A DNA stretch of 22,480 bases from a virus, in IMG/VR virus record IMGVR_UViG_3300014838_000435, positions 1 through 22,480 of that record, one strand, 5' to 3'. This document shows positions 13,776 through 20,805 of this stretch, one piece after another. Within the stretch, counting starts at the first letter, position 1. The number at the start of each line of letters is the position of its first letter. Position numbers and translations under genes: made by a program. The notes beneath the pieces were generated by a model that ran no database searches, was not told where the DNA came from, and saw only the letters and a list, made by a program, of their open reading frames with translations.

Positions 13776-15125
13776 ATGGGATTACCAGTTTTTAAACATA
13801 TTAATGCGGAAGAACAGATATTTGATGGTACAATTGCAACATCACTGTATGCTCTGAGGTCTGTTACTGTTGCTGTAATGAACATTGATGGAAATCTTAC
13901 TTTTAATAACAATCAAGCATTAAACTTTAGACTTGAAAACGTCTCTTCTCTTCCTGCTGCAGGTAATCCAGGAAGACTTGTTTTGGATACAACAAATAAT
14001 ACTATTTATGTTGATACAGGTCTTTCATTTCAACCTATTTCTGGTGGTGGGACTCCAGGAGGTTCTTCTGGCGATATTCAGTTTAATGATAGTGGGGTAT
14101 TTAGTGGTGACAGCAATTTAACATATTCTAATGGTACTTTAACGTTAGGTAAAGCTCCTGTATTTCCAATTTCTACGTTCTTAGCTAGTTCTACTCTGAT
14201 CGTCCCAGATTACACAAGTAATGGTAATACTTTAAATTTTAATAATTCGATCCCCCGATCTTCTGATGTTCCAGCTCAACTCCCCAGTATTTCCTCATCC
14301 CTTGCATTAGATGGAACAGATGTTGGTACAAATTCTATTCTTGGAACGGCAGATAATTTATCAACATTTTCTGTTAGCTTTTGGATTAAATTTACTTATG
14401 TTTCTAGTCGAGTAGAAATTATTGGGAAAGTTAATTCCTCTCCAAATTATGGATGGTTTTTTTGGACAGAAACTAATGGGGACGTAAACTTTGCAATTTC
14501 AGGTCTTGTTGGGCAATCCACTATAGCTACCTCACCCCTAAATGATGGTAATTGGCATAATATTGTTGGGACTTTTACTACTTCAGGTTCTAATAATATG
14601 AATTTATATGTAGATGGGTCTTTAGCTAGTTCTTCTACTACAGGGACGATTGGCTCTTTTGCAGCAGACAATCCAGTTAAAGTAGCCGATACTATGATTT
14701 GGTCTCCTTCTTATACTGGGAAATTAGTAGATGCTAGAATTTATTCTGTAGCACTTTCTTCAGTTGATGTTTCTAGCATATTTTCTGGAGGTGATCCAGA
14801 ATCATCTTTTAAATTGTTAGAATGGGTTCCTGCAAGTATAGCTATTGATGCACAACTTAGTTCAACTGTTATAGTTACTGTAGATGATCCCTGTGTTCTT
14901 TCTGGTCCTATTAATCCTTATGACGGTCAGAAACTTACATTTAGATTTGATCAGGATAGTACAGGTCATGCAGTTACTCTAGCTACGGGATCTGGTAATT
15001 TCAGATTTGGATCAGATATAACATCCTTCACAGCTTCTGGAGCCAATTTGAAAGATTATGTTGGGATTATATGGGATAATTCAGCTACTATTTGGGATGT
15101 TGTTTCTGTTATTAGGGGATTTTAG
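13776..15125 (+). CDS. LamG-like lectin-domain virion protein
   Basis: The 449-residue product starts MGLPVFKHINAEEQI, sharing that motif with the 9179 gene. It runs through fibre-like beta-segments (PGRLVLDTTNNTIYVDTG, GSSGDIQFNDSGVF). A laminin-G/concanavalin-like lectin domain lies at about residues 165-330, with FSVSFWIKF, YGWFFWTETNGDVNF, NDGNWHNIVGTF, MNLYVDGSLA and KLVDARIYSVALS. These are the standard landmarks (WIK opening, DGxWHxI, LYVDG, and a final D-x-RIY). A separate C-terminal domain of about 100 residues (GPINPYDGQKLTFRF onward) may fold on the virion. LamG domains bind carbohydrate or protein, so host-surface binding is likely. The next gene encodes a second LamG protein. Confidence 0.78.
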   Translation: MGLPVFKHINAEEQIFDGTIATSLYALRSVTVAVMNIDGNLTFNNNQALNFRLENVSSLPAAGNPGRLVLDTTNNTIYVDTGLSFQPISGGGTPGGSSGDIQFNDSGVFSGDSNLTYSNGTLTLGKAPVFPISTFLASSTLIVPDYTSNGNTLNFNNSIPRSSDVPAQLPSISSSLALDGTDVGTNSILGTADNLSTFSVSFWIKFTYVSSRVEIIGKVNSSPNYGWFFWTETNGDVNFAISGLVGQSTIATSPLNDGNWHNIVGTFTTSGSNNMNLYVDGSLASSSTTGTIGSFAADNPVKVADTMIWSPSYTGKLVDARIYSVALSSVDVSSIFSGGDPESSFKLLEWVPASIAIDAQLSSTVIVTVDDPCVLSGPINPYDGQKLTFRFDQDSTGHAVTLATGSGNFRFGSDITSFTASGANLKDYVGIIWDNSATIWDVVSVIRGF

Positions 15126-15128
15126 TAT

Positions 15129-15839
15129 ATGCCTACTGCGACATCTCTTTGGTCTATTGACTTATCTTTAACATCCTCTGGAAGTAATAGCAATAATGCC
15201 TTAGCGGATAGTCTCCCACAATTTTCAGGAAATTTTTGGCTTAAATGGACTAGCTCTCAGACTAATATGGGAATCTTTATTAAAGGGGAAACAGCATCAC
15301 CTGGATGGCTATTCTATACAGATGATCATGGTGGTGGTTTTCAGTTCCAAATTATCTATAATGATTTACAGGAATACAATGTTCAGTGCAGAGGGGCACA
15401 TAATGATGGACTTTGGCACTCCATTGCCTTTACTTATGATCAAAATAGTGCAGGTTTGATTTATGTAGATGGTGTTCTGCAGACTCTTTTGCATGATTTT
15501 CTTCCCAGTCCTCTTGTACAAGGATTTAATGCCACACAACCTTTTGTAATGGGAGTAGGTATAGAAGATAACCCAGCGTTATTTAGTTTAGATGAAGTTG
15601 CGTTATGGAATCGTGTTTTGTCAGTTGATGAAGTAAGAGCATTGGCGGCTGGTAATTCTCCCAGTAGTTCAGGGTTATTATCTTATTGGAGAATTGAAGA
15701 GGGAAGCGGATTAGTTCTTAATGATTCATCTGGAAATGGGAATACTGTTACTTTTAATGATATAACTTGGGATTCAAGTGTTCCTCCACCCTTTTGGCAA
15801 CCAACGTATAGATCTAGTTCTATGAATTTAGTTTTTTAA
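15129..15839 (+). CDS. LamG-like lectin protein
   Basis: The 236-residue product is essentially one LamG/concanavalin-like domain. It shows FWLKWTSSQTNMGIFIKGE, PGWLFYTDDHGGGFQFQI, NDGLWHSIAFTYDQNS, GLIYVDGVLQ, FSLDEVALWNRVLSVDEV and a closing LLSYWRIEEGSGLVLNDSSG. The DGLWHSI and DEVALWNRxLS motifs are diagnostic. Unlike the previous gene it lacks a virion-type N-terminus, so it may be a free adhesin that attaches to the fibre encoded upstream. An AGGGG at 15114-15118 gives its ribosome site. Only three bases separate it from the 13776 gene, and the tandem pair probably arose by duplication followed by divergence. Confidence 0.78.
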   Translation: MPTATSLWSIDLSLTSSGSNSNNALADSLPQFSGNFWLKWTSSQTNMGIFIKGETASPGWLFYTDDHGGGFQFQIIYNDLQEYNVQCRGAHNDGLWHSIAFTYDQNSAGLIYVDGVLQTLLHDFLPSPLVQGFNATQPFVMGVGIEDNPALFSLDEVALWNRVLSVDEVRALAAGNSPSSSGLLSYWRIEEGSGLVLNDSSGNGNTVTFNDITWDSSVPPPFWQPTYRSSSMNLVF

Positions 15840-15852
15840 AAGGAGCAATAAC

Positions 15853-16416
15853 GTGGGCGATTCATTTCAGATACTTCCAGATCAAAGTACCCATGGCCCA
15901 GACGGTTTGGAGTGGTACTTCCTTTCTATTCGAGAAAAGGACAAGTGGCTCCTCAATCAATCAGGAGAACGGATTTTATTATATAAACGAAGATACGAAG
16001 GCCAACGTTGTCCTCTTTTTGACGAAGTAAGACATACTAATGCCCAACATGAGGATACAACTTGTTACGGTACAGGGTGGATCGCAGCCGATGCAAATTT
16101 GACAGGTCCAAATGCTGGTGGTCCTTATTATGGATTTTTTCAACCAATTGAAATTGTCGTAAGTTTGCTTTCAAGTGGTCCTGAAGATTTAGCATTATCT
16201 GATTATGGGCAGACTAGAATTTACAAGCCTCATTCATGGACTGCACATGAGCCACTTTTGACTCCTGGCGATATGTTAGTTCGTAGAAACAATGAAAGAT
16301 TTTTAGTAACAGAAGTATTTCTTAGACGTTGGAAGCATTTCGTGCTTCACCAGGACTTCAATCTTGCTGAGGTAGAACGTGGATCGATCCTATATCAATT
16401 GCCAAGTGGATTATAA
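15853..16416 (+). CDS. Neck or head-tail connector-type virion protein
   Basis: The start is GTG, behind an AGGAG at 15841-15845. The 187-residue product has WLLNQSGERILLYKRRYEGQ, RCPLFDEVRHT, a TTCYGTGW turn, YYGFFQPIEIVV and the end pattern SWTAHEPLLTPGDMLVRRNN, VEVERGS-type residues and YQLPSGL. I recognise the order CP-x-D, CYGTG, PIEI, P-x-L-x-PGD and Y-x-LP as a conserved phage virion family that lies just before the tail-terminator gene. The paired cysteines (RCP, TCYGTGW) may hold a metal, but other conserved ligands are not evident. Position before the terminator and sheath genes supports a neck location. The exact function is inferred from synteny. Confidence 0.65.
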   Translation: MGDSFQILPDQSTHGPDGLEWYFLSIREKDKWLLNQSGERILLYKRRYEGQRCPLFDEVRHTNAQHEDTTCYGTGWIAADANLTGPNAGGPYYGFFQPIEIVVSLLSSGPEDLALSDYGQTRIYKPHSWTAHEPLLTPGDMLVRRNNERFLVTEVFLRRWKHFVLHQDFNLAEVERGSILYQLPSGL

Positions 16417-16418
16417 CA

Positions 16419-17765
16419 ATGAATAGTAACCCTTATCTCATCCTTACACGAGTACGCAATGCAGTCATCCTTGAGCTTAGAGAAATTTTTGTACCTAGAC
16501 ATAATCTTGCGGTGCCTAATTTCGAATATCCTTACATTGAATCAGCAGCTACTGGATCTGTTCAGTTTTATGGTAATCCTGCTGTCAATGATACTTTTGT
16601 CATTGGTTTAAATACAATTACTTTTGGTGTCACTGTTCCTATTGGTCTGACACAACAAATTACTTTAGCAAATTTAGTTGCCTATATTAATGCTAATTCC
16701 TCAACTTTACTTGTAGCAGCTACAACAAATTCAATTCCAAATAAAGTGTCTCTTACTGCAATTGCAACAGGTGCTGCTGGAAATGCAATTACTTTAGCTA
16801 TCTCCTCAACTGCTTTAAGAGTTTCAGCTCCTACTCTTACTCAAGGTGGACTATTTGATTTTGATAATTCAGAAATTTTTATAAGTGATGCAGTGCCTCA
16901 AGATTTTCAGGACTGGCCTTGTCTAATTGTTGATACCGCTAGTGCAAGCGAGACACGATACTTAGGACCAGAGGACTCTTTCGAATTAAAGAATACCTCT
17001 AATGTAGTAACACAATCAGAAATATTTTCAAGTTTGGTAGTGAATGTAAATATTAAACTTTATGTAATTGATGACACTTTAGCTAGAGATAAAATTATTG
17101 ACTTGATTTATAATAATATGTCAGAGATTAGACACCAGTTGGCTGTAAATGGAATTGAGATGATTGATCGTACTATGCCTAATGAGACAAGAATAGCTCA
17201 GAATCAAAGAATTTATATAGAAAACCATTTTATTTTAAGGGTTTATTGTGAATGGTCTGATAGTCTTACTCCAATAGTGAACGTTTCTGGAATAGGAGTA
17301 TCAGTTCCTGTTCAAACAGCTCTTGCTCCAATTATAAATAGTCCCTTAAGTGCTTCTTATAGTCATGGGATGCAATTTGTAGTGGATACCGTTGTTGATA
17401 GTACCCATTTAAATGTAGAAAGTGCTTATGGAATGGTTAATGGAAACACAATTGTTCAAGGTACACATAGCACAACAATTGTAAATGTAATAGATAACAA
17501 TCATTTAGAAGTAGGATCTACAACAGGCTGGATAGCAGGAATTGCCACAGATACATCGGCTAATTTGCCTTTTAATTACTTGATTACCGCCTTAAATAAT
17601 CCTACTTCCTATGCAGCTATAGGACTGCCTACAGGACTCTCTGTAAATGCTTCAAATGGGCTTATAAGTGGCATTCCTAGCCCAGTTGGTACCTACTATG
17701 CAACTTTGTCAGCTATCAATGCAACAGGCACAGGAACACAGAGTTTGACCATCACAGTATCTTAA
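16419..17765 (+). CDS. Tail-terminator-like neck protein with two inserted or appended modules
   Basis: The 448-residue product has an alpha-helical start (LTRVRNAVILELREIF) and a core at about residues 148-290 (SDAVPQDFQDWPCLIVDTAS, MSEIRHQLAVNGIEMIDRTM, ENHFILRVYCEWSD). These match a tail-completion or terminator type protein by position and pattern. A beta-rich unit of about 100 residues is inserted between them (GNPAVNDTFVIGLNTITFGV through TLTQGG). A putative-Ig domain is appended (APIINSPLSA, LPTGLSVNASNGLISGIP, TLSAINATGTGTQSLTITV). Residues 321-383 inside that Ig domain are a THL-repeat module. The core would cap the tail tube. The extra domains would decorate the neck outside. The Shine-Dalgarno site is weak, and the start sits two bases after the previous stop. 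Confidence 0.65.
   Translation: MNSNPYLILTRVRNAVILELREIFVPRHNLAVPNFEYPYIESAATGSVQFYGNPAVNDTFVIGLNTITFGVTVPIGLTQQITLANLVAYINANSSTLLVAATTNSIPNKVSLTAIATGAAGNAITLAISSTALRVSAPTLTQGGLFDFDNSEIFISDAVPQDFQDWPCLIVDTASASETRYLGPEDSFELKNTSNVVTQSEIFSSLVVNVNIKLYVIDDTLARDKIIDLIYNNMSEIRHQLAVNGIEMIDRTMPNETRIAQNQRIYIENHFILRVYCEWSDSLTPIVNVSGIGVSVPVQTALAPIINSPLSASYSHGMQFVVDTVVDSTHLNVESAYGMVNGNTIVQGTHSTTIVNVIDNNHLEVGSTTGWIAGIATDTSANLPFNYLITALNNPTSYAAIGLPTGLSVNASNGLISGIPSPVGTYYATLSAINATGTGTQSLTITVS
17379..17567 (+). repeat. Inserted THL-repeat module, copy in the neck protein
   Basis: Two repeats with cores VVDSTHLNVESAYGM and VIDNNHLEVGSTTGW lie between SYSHGMQF and PFNYLITALNN, splitting a putative-Ig domain near its beginning. 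The tails read VQGTHS and GIATDTSA, the same two tail types seen in the other copies but in reverse order relative to 8808. Confidence 0.7.
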
Positions 17766-17792
17766 GTAGATAAGTTTGATTTAAGAAGAAAA

Positions 17793-17833
17793 AGTATAAT
17801 ATTTCTGCGTTATTATAGGAGTACTACGTGTAG
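17793..17833 (+). promoter_or_regulatory. Leader element, copy 2 of 2, upstream of the sheath gene
   Basis: This copy shares 17 identical bases with 6167-6183, then TATTATAGG and the following ribosome-site and start region. The aligned start codon is GTG (17828-17830) followed at once by TAG, so no protein can come from it. A 6-bp inverted repeat (CTACGT and ACGTAG around GTAG, 17824-17839) forms just here. The 146-base gap from 17766 to 17911 holds this element, the hairpin and, at its end, the AAGGAG (17900-17905) of the sheath gene. TATAAT at 17795-17800 has no matching -35 box. Confidence 0.55.
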
Positions 17834-17911
17834 ACGTAGGATGTTGCTATTTATAAAACAAATTTTTGTAGCTAAATCGATTTAAAACTTAGTAGTTATA
17901 AGGAGATTCCT

Positions 17912-20176
17912 ATGCCCCAAGTTAATGGCCAATTTGTAACCCCAGGTGTGTTCACAACTGTTCAGGCTAACGCTGAGCCTACAAGCGGCCAGGGTGTACG
18001 CATACCTGCTCTGATAGGAACGGGAAAGCTAACGAATACTGCATCTAACGTTGCAATTCTTCGTGGTAGCGGATCTACAGATACATTATCTCCTGCTGCA
18101 GTTTCTATCGATGGAAACATTCAGGATTCAAATTTTATTATCTATTACAATGGTGTAGATTTTACATTGAATAGTGGTAATGTAGAATGGCTTTCTCTTG
18201 CTGCTCAACTTACTGGTACAACCTTTGATCCTTATGCAAGTCTTAGTGGATTGAATTTTCAGTTGGCTATTGCTAATGGTGCAGTGCAGACAATTCCATT
18301 TACAACTGAGACAACCGCAGCTGAAGTGGCTGCTACATTGAATGTATGGTTTACGGGGCATTCTATTGCAGCAGTGGCATCGGCTACCGAAATTACAGTA
18401 CCTGCTCTTGCTTCTGCAGCTACATATGCAGTTATTGCAAGTAGCACAATCACAAACACAGGAAGCACAACTCTTACAGGAAATGTTGCTCTCAGCCCAG
18501 CAGGTTCTATTACAGGAACACCAACCGTTGTTGGCACTACACATAATGGTGATGCAGCTGCCGCAACAGCTTTAGCTGACGCTAATACTGCATACACTGC
18601 TTTTGCAGCTCTTACTGGTGCAACAGTTCTGACAGGCGATTTAGGTGGACGTACCCTCACTGCAGGAGTTTATAAATTTTCTTCTTCAGCAGCTCTTACT
18701 GGTACTCTCACATTAGATGGTCAGGGCAATCCTAATGCTCAATGGGTATTCCAGATTGGTTCTACCCTAGTAACCGCTGTTGCCTCTTCAGTTGTTATGA
18801 TTAACAGTGGAAATGCAGGTAACGTTTATTGGCAAGTTGGAAGTTCTGCTACATTAGGAACGGGCTCATCTTTTAAGGGAACTATTCTTGCTTTAGCAAG
18901 TGTTACTGATGATGGTGGGAGCACAATTTCTGGTCGTTTGTTTGCTCTTACAGCAGCAGTGACTTTAAATAATACTGCAGATACAGTTGTTGCAGGATCT
19001 TCTACTCCAGGATCTCTAATAATTGCAACAACTGCTGTTTCAGATTCTTCTTTGTATATTGGTGCAGGAACAGCTAATGCAATTCTTGGATTTACTGCAG
19101 GTTCATTTGTAGAAACTCCTCAAGCCCCTCTTGCAGGTGTTACTTATTATGTAACTTATGAGTATGCTAAAGTTGCAGCCGATTATACACCTAAGTTTTA
19201 TTTTACATTAGCAGCAGTTGTAACTGATTATGGTCCAGTTAGCATTTCTAATTCTATTTCACTTGGGGCAAGTTTGGCATTCCAAAATAGTGCTCCAGAA
19301 GTTTGTGTATGCCAGGAAAGTCCATTTGACGGTGGATCACCTATCGCTCAAGTTCAAGCTGCTTTGAATAAACTTCTTTCTACACAGAATATTAGTATTG
19401 TAGTTTCCTTGGAAGGAGCTTCGAATGCACAGCTTCTGTCAGCAATTAAGCAGCATGTAGATACTGCAAGTTCTACTATTAATAAACTAGAAAGAACAGC
19501 CATTGTTGGTTTTGATGAAACGGTTGCCTCTTATTCAGATTCAGATATGACTCAATATGCTGCAGCAGTAGCTGACAATCGTATTGTTCTTTTGAATTCT
19601 TCAACTGTTAAGAATACAATGTTTATTGGACAGGCAACAACTGCAACAGCGGTTGGTAGTCAATTTGTTGCAGCAGCCTTGGCTGGTGTTCGCTGTAATC
19701 CAGCTTATGATGTAGCACAGCCAATGACTCGTGAAGTTATTTCTGGCTTTGCAACCATTGCAAATACTTTGACTCAGGCAGAAAAATCCTTGCTTATTAA
19801 TGAAGGCGTTTGTGTAATTGATGTACTTCAGTCTGTTCCAAAAGTTTTGTTCGGTACAACAACAGATCCTTCTACAGTATTGTCACAGTTGTTCCAGGTG
19901 ACTCAAATCGCGGATTACACCACACAGACATTGCGTGGACTTCTTGACCCAATTTTCATCGGTCAGAAACTTTTGGCAAATACGCCAAGCCAAGTAGCTA
20001 CTGTTGTATCAGCTATTCTTTCAACTATTCAACAGAGTAATATTATTGTTTCATTTACACAACCTGTTGTAACTGTTGATGCTAATGATGCGACGAGGTT
20101 GGACGTTTCAGTAGGTATCGTGCCCGTCTTAGAGGCAGATATAATTTTCATAACACTTGGGCTTAACCTTCAGTAA
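17912..20176 (+). CDS. Contractile tail sheath protein with an inserted ice-binding-type domain
   Basis: The C-terminal half of this 754-residue protein fits a tail sheath. It includes QVQAALNKLLSTQNISIVV, DSDMTQYAAAVADNRIVLLN, VAAALAGVRCNPAYDVAQPM, TQAEKSLLINEGVCVIDVLQ and QTLRGLLDPIFIGQKLLAN, matching the GVR, late-loop and C-terminal arm region of sheaths. The N-terminus (VNGQFVTPGVFTTV) fits too. Residues 100-410 hold accessory domains. Within them residues 172-360 match the DUF3494 ice-binding-protein fold: AVIASSTITNTGSTTLTGN, GDLGGRTLTAGVYKFSSSAA, LTGTLTLDGQGNPNAQWVFQ, VYWQVGSSATLGTGSSFKGT. The sheath polymerises around the tube and contracts to drive it into the host. The extra domain would point outward. 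An AAGGAG and the tube gene downstream support the call. Confidence 0.88.
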   Translation: MPQVNGQFVTPGVFTTVQANAEPTSGQGVRIPALIGTGKLTNTASNVAILRGSGSTDTLSPAAVSIDGNIQDSNFIIYYNGVDFTLNSGNVEWLSLAAQLTGTTFDPYASLSGLNFQLAIANGAVQTIPFTTETTAAEVAATLNVWFTGHSIAAVASATEITVPALASAATYAVIASSTITNTGSTTLTGNVALSPAGSITGTPTVVGTTHNGDAAAATALADANTAYTAFAALTGATVLTGDLGGRTLTAGVYKFSSSAALTGTLTLDGQGNPNAQWVFQIGSTLVTAVASSVVMINSGNAGNVYWQVGSSATLGTGSSFKGTILALASVTDDGGSTISGRLFALTAAVTLNNTADTVVAGSSTPGSLIIATTAVSDSSLYIGAGTANAILGFTAGSFVETPQAPLAGVTYYVTYEYAKVAADYTPKFYFTLAAVVTDYGPVSISNSISLGASLAFQNSAPEVCVCQESPFDGGSPIAQVQAALNKLLSTQNISIVVSLEGASNAQLLSAIKQHVDTASSTINKLERTAIVGFDETVASYSDSDMTQYAAAVADNRIVLLNSSTVKNTMFIGQATTATAVGSQFVAAALAGVRCNPAYDVAQPMTREVISGFATIANTLTQAEKSLLINEGVCVIDVLQSVPKVLFGTTTDPSTVLSQLFQVTQIADYTTQTLRGLLDPIFIGQKLLANTPSQVATVVSAILSTIQQSNIIVSFTQPVVTVDANDATRLDVSVGIVPVLEADIIFITLGLNLQ
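18425..18985 (+). other. DUF3494 (ice-binding protein type) domain inside the sheath gene
   Basis: The segment encodes residues 172 to about 358. Landmarks in order are a start with AxxSTxTNTGxTxxxGNxxxSP, GTTHNGDAAAATALAD (helix), LGGRTLTAGVYK, LTGTLTLDGQGNPNA, FQIGSTL, QVGSSATLGTGSSFKGTILA and SGRLFALTAAVTL. Length and order match the whole discontinuous beta-solenoid domain. It interrupts another accessory domain, whose halves are NFQLAIANGAVQTIPFTTE (with AAEVAATLN) before it and SLYIGAGTANAILGFTAG after it. Confidence 0.85.
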
Positions 20177-20219
20177 TTTGATAAAGAAAAGATTTTAAAG
20201 AACCTTAAGGAGAATCACA

Positions 20220-20750
20220 ATGGCTGAACTCGGTAATACTAATGCAAGGCTGTCAACTAGTGTTTCACTATTCCTACTTCCAAAAAATTTGGATGCAACT
20301 ACACTTAGTAATCCTGCAGCTCTTCTTTCATTGGCTCAGCAGTCAGCCAAGATTGGGGCTGTTCAATCTTTTACGCAAACTCAGCGTCGAAACACAGACT
20401 TTCGATTTGAGCTTGATTCTGATCAACAGGGGAAACCTGTTGAGCGTTTACCAAGAACTGTTGATGAGTATTCTCTTCATGCAGATCGAGTTATGCTGTA
20501 TGTTTCGGATGCTTTAGAAATTCTTGGAATTTCTGGTGATGACATCGTGAATAATAATGCTAGTTTTGGGATTTTGAAGGTCGAAATTTCGCCCACAGGT
20601 TCTGGTGTGCCTACAAAATCTACAATCTTCACAGGAGTTTGGTGCCACTCTGTATCAGCTAGTTATAATATAAATGGTGGGGATCTCAGAATTTTAGAAG
20701 GGGTAGATTTTGGTTACACTTCTTCTACTGTTGTTGGTGTACCCGCATAA
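20220..20750 (+). CDS. Tail tube protein
   Basis: The 176-residue product follows the sheath gene, the position of the tube gene in contractile-tailed phages. It has a mixed N-terminus (LSTSVSLFLLPKNLDATTL), an extended charged section (TQRRNTDFRFELDSDQQGKP) and alternating strands with VMLYVSDALEILG, FGILKVEISPTGSG and FTGVWCHSVSASYNINGGDL. The small beta-barrel layout and size of about 18-20 kDa fit tube proteins that stack in hexamer rings inside the sheath. An AAGGAG at 20207-20212 sits at normal distance from the ATG. A promoter and HNH nuclease gene follow, so the tube and chaperone genes are split by a mobile gene. Confidence 0.75.
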   Translation: MAELGNTNARLSTSVSLFLLPKNLDATTLSNPAALLSLAQQSAKIGAVQSFTQTQRRNTDFRFELDSDQQGKPVERLPRTVDEYSLHADRVMLYVSDALEILGISGDDIVNNNASFGILKVEISPTGSGVPTKSTIFTGVWCHSVSASYNINGGDLRILEGVDFGYTSSTVVGVPA

Positions 20751-20758
20751 AATAAGCA

Positions 20759-20787
20759 TTGTAAAATAGCTTAATATATGATATACT
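20759..20787 (+). promoter_or_regulatory. Extended -10 sigma-70 promoter for the second HNH gene
   Basis: TTGTAA (20759-20764), a 17-base spacer and TATACT (20782-20787) preceded by TGA form an extended -10 promoter just after the tube gene stop. Start of transcription is expected near 20794. GAAGG (20795-20799) and the ATG at 20806 follow, so the leader is short, as at the 4675 promoter. Confidence 0.75.
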
Positions 20788-20805
20788 TATAGTTGAAGGT
20801 ATACT

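Noticed and set aside
17841-17885. 14-codon frame before the sheath gene
   Set aside because: Very short, with AGG immediately touching the ATG and no conserved pattern, so it is probably chance.
18128-18660. Two long reverse-strand frames opposite the sheath gene, one very Cys-rich
   Set aside because: They mirror the Ala/Thr-rich sheath codons in other frames and have no ribosome site. The sheath reading on the + strand is secure.
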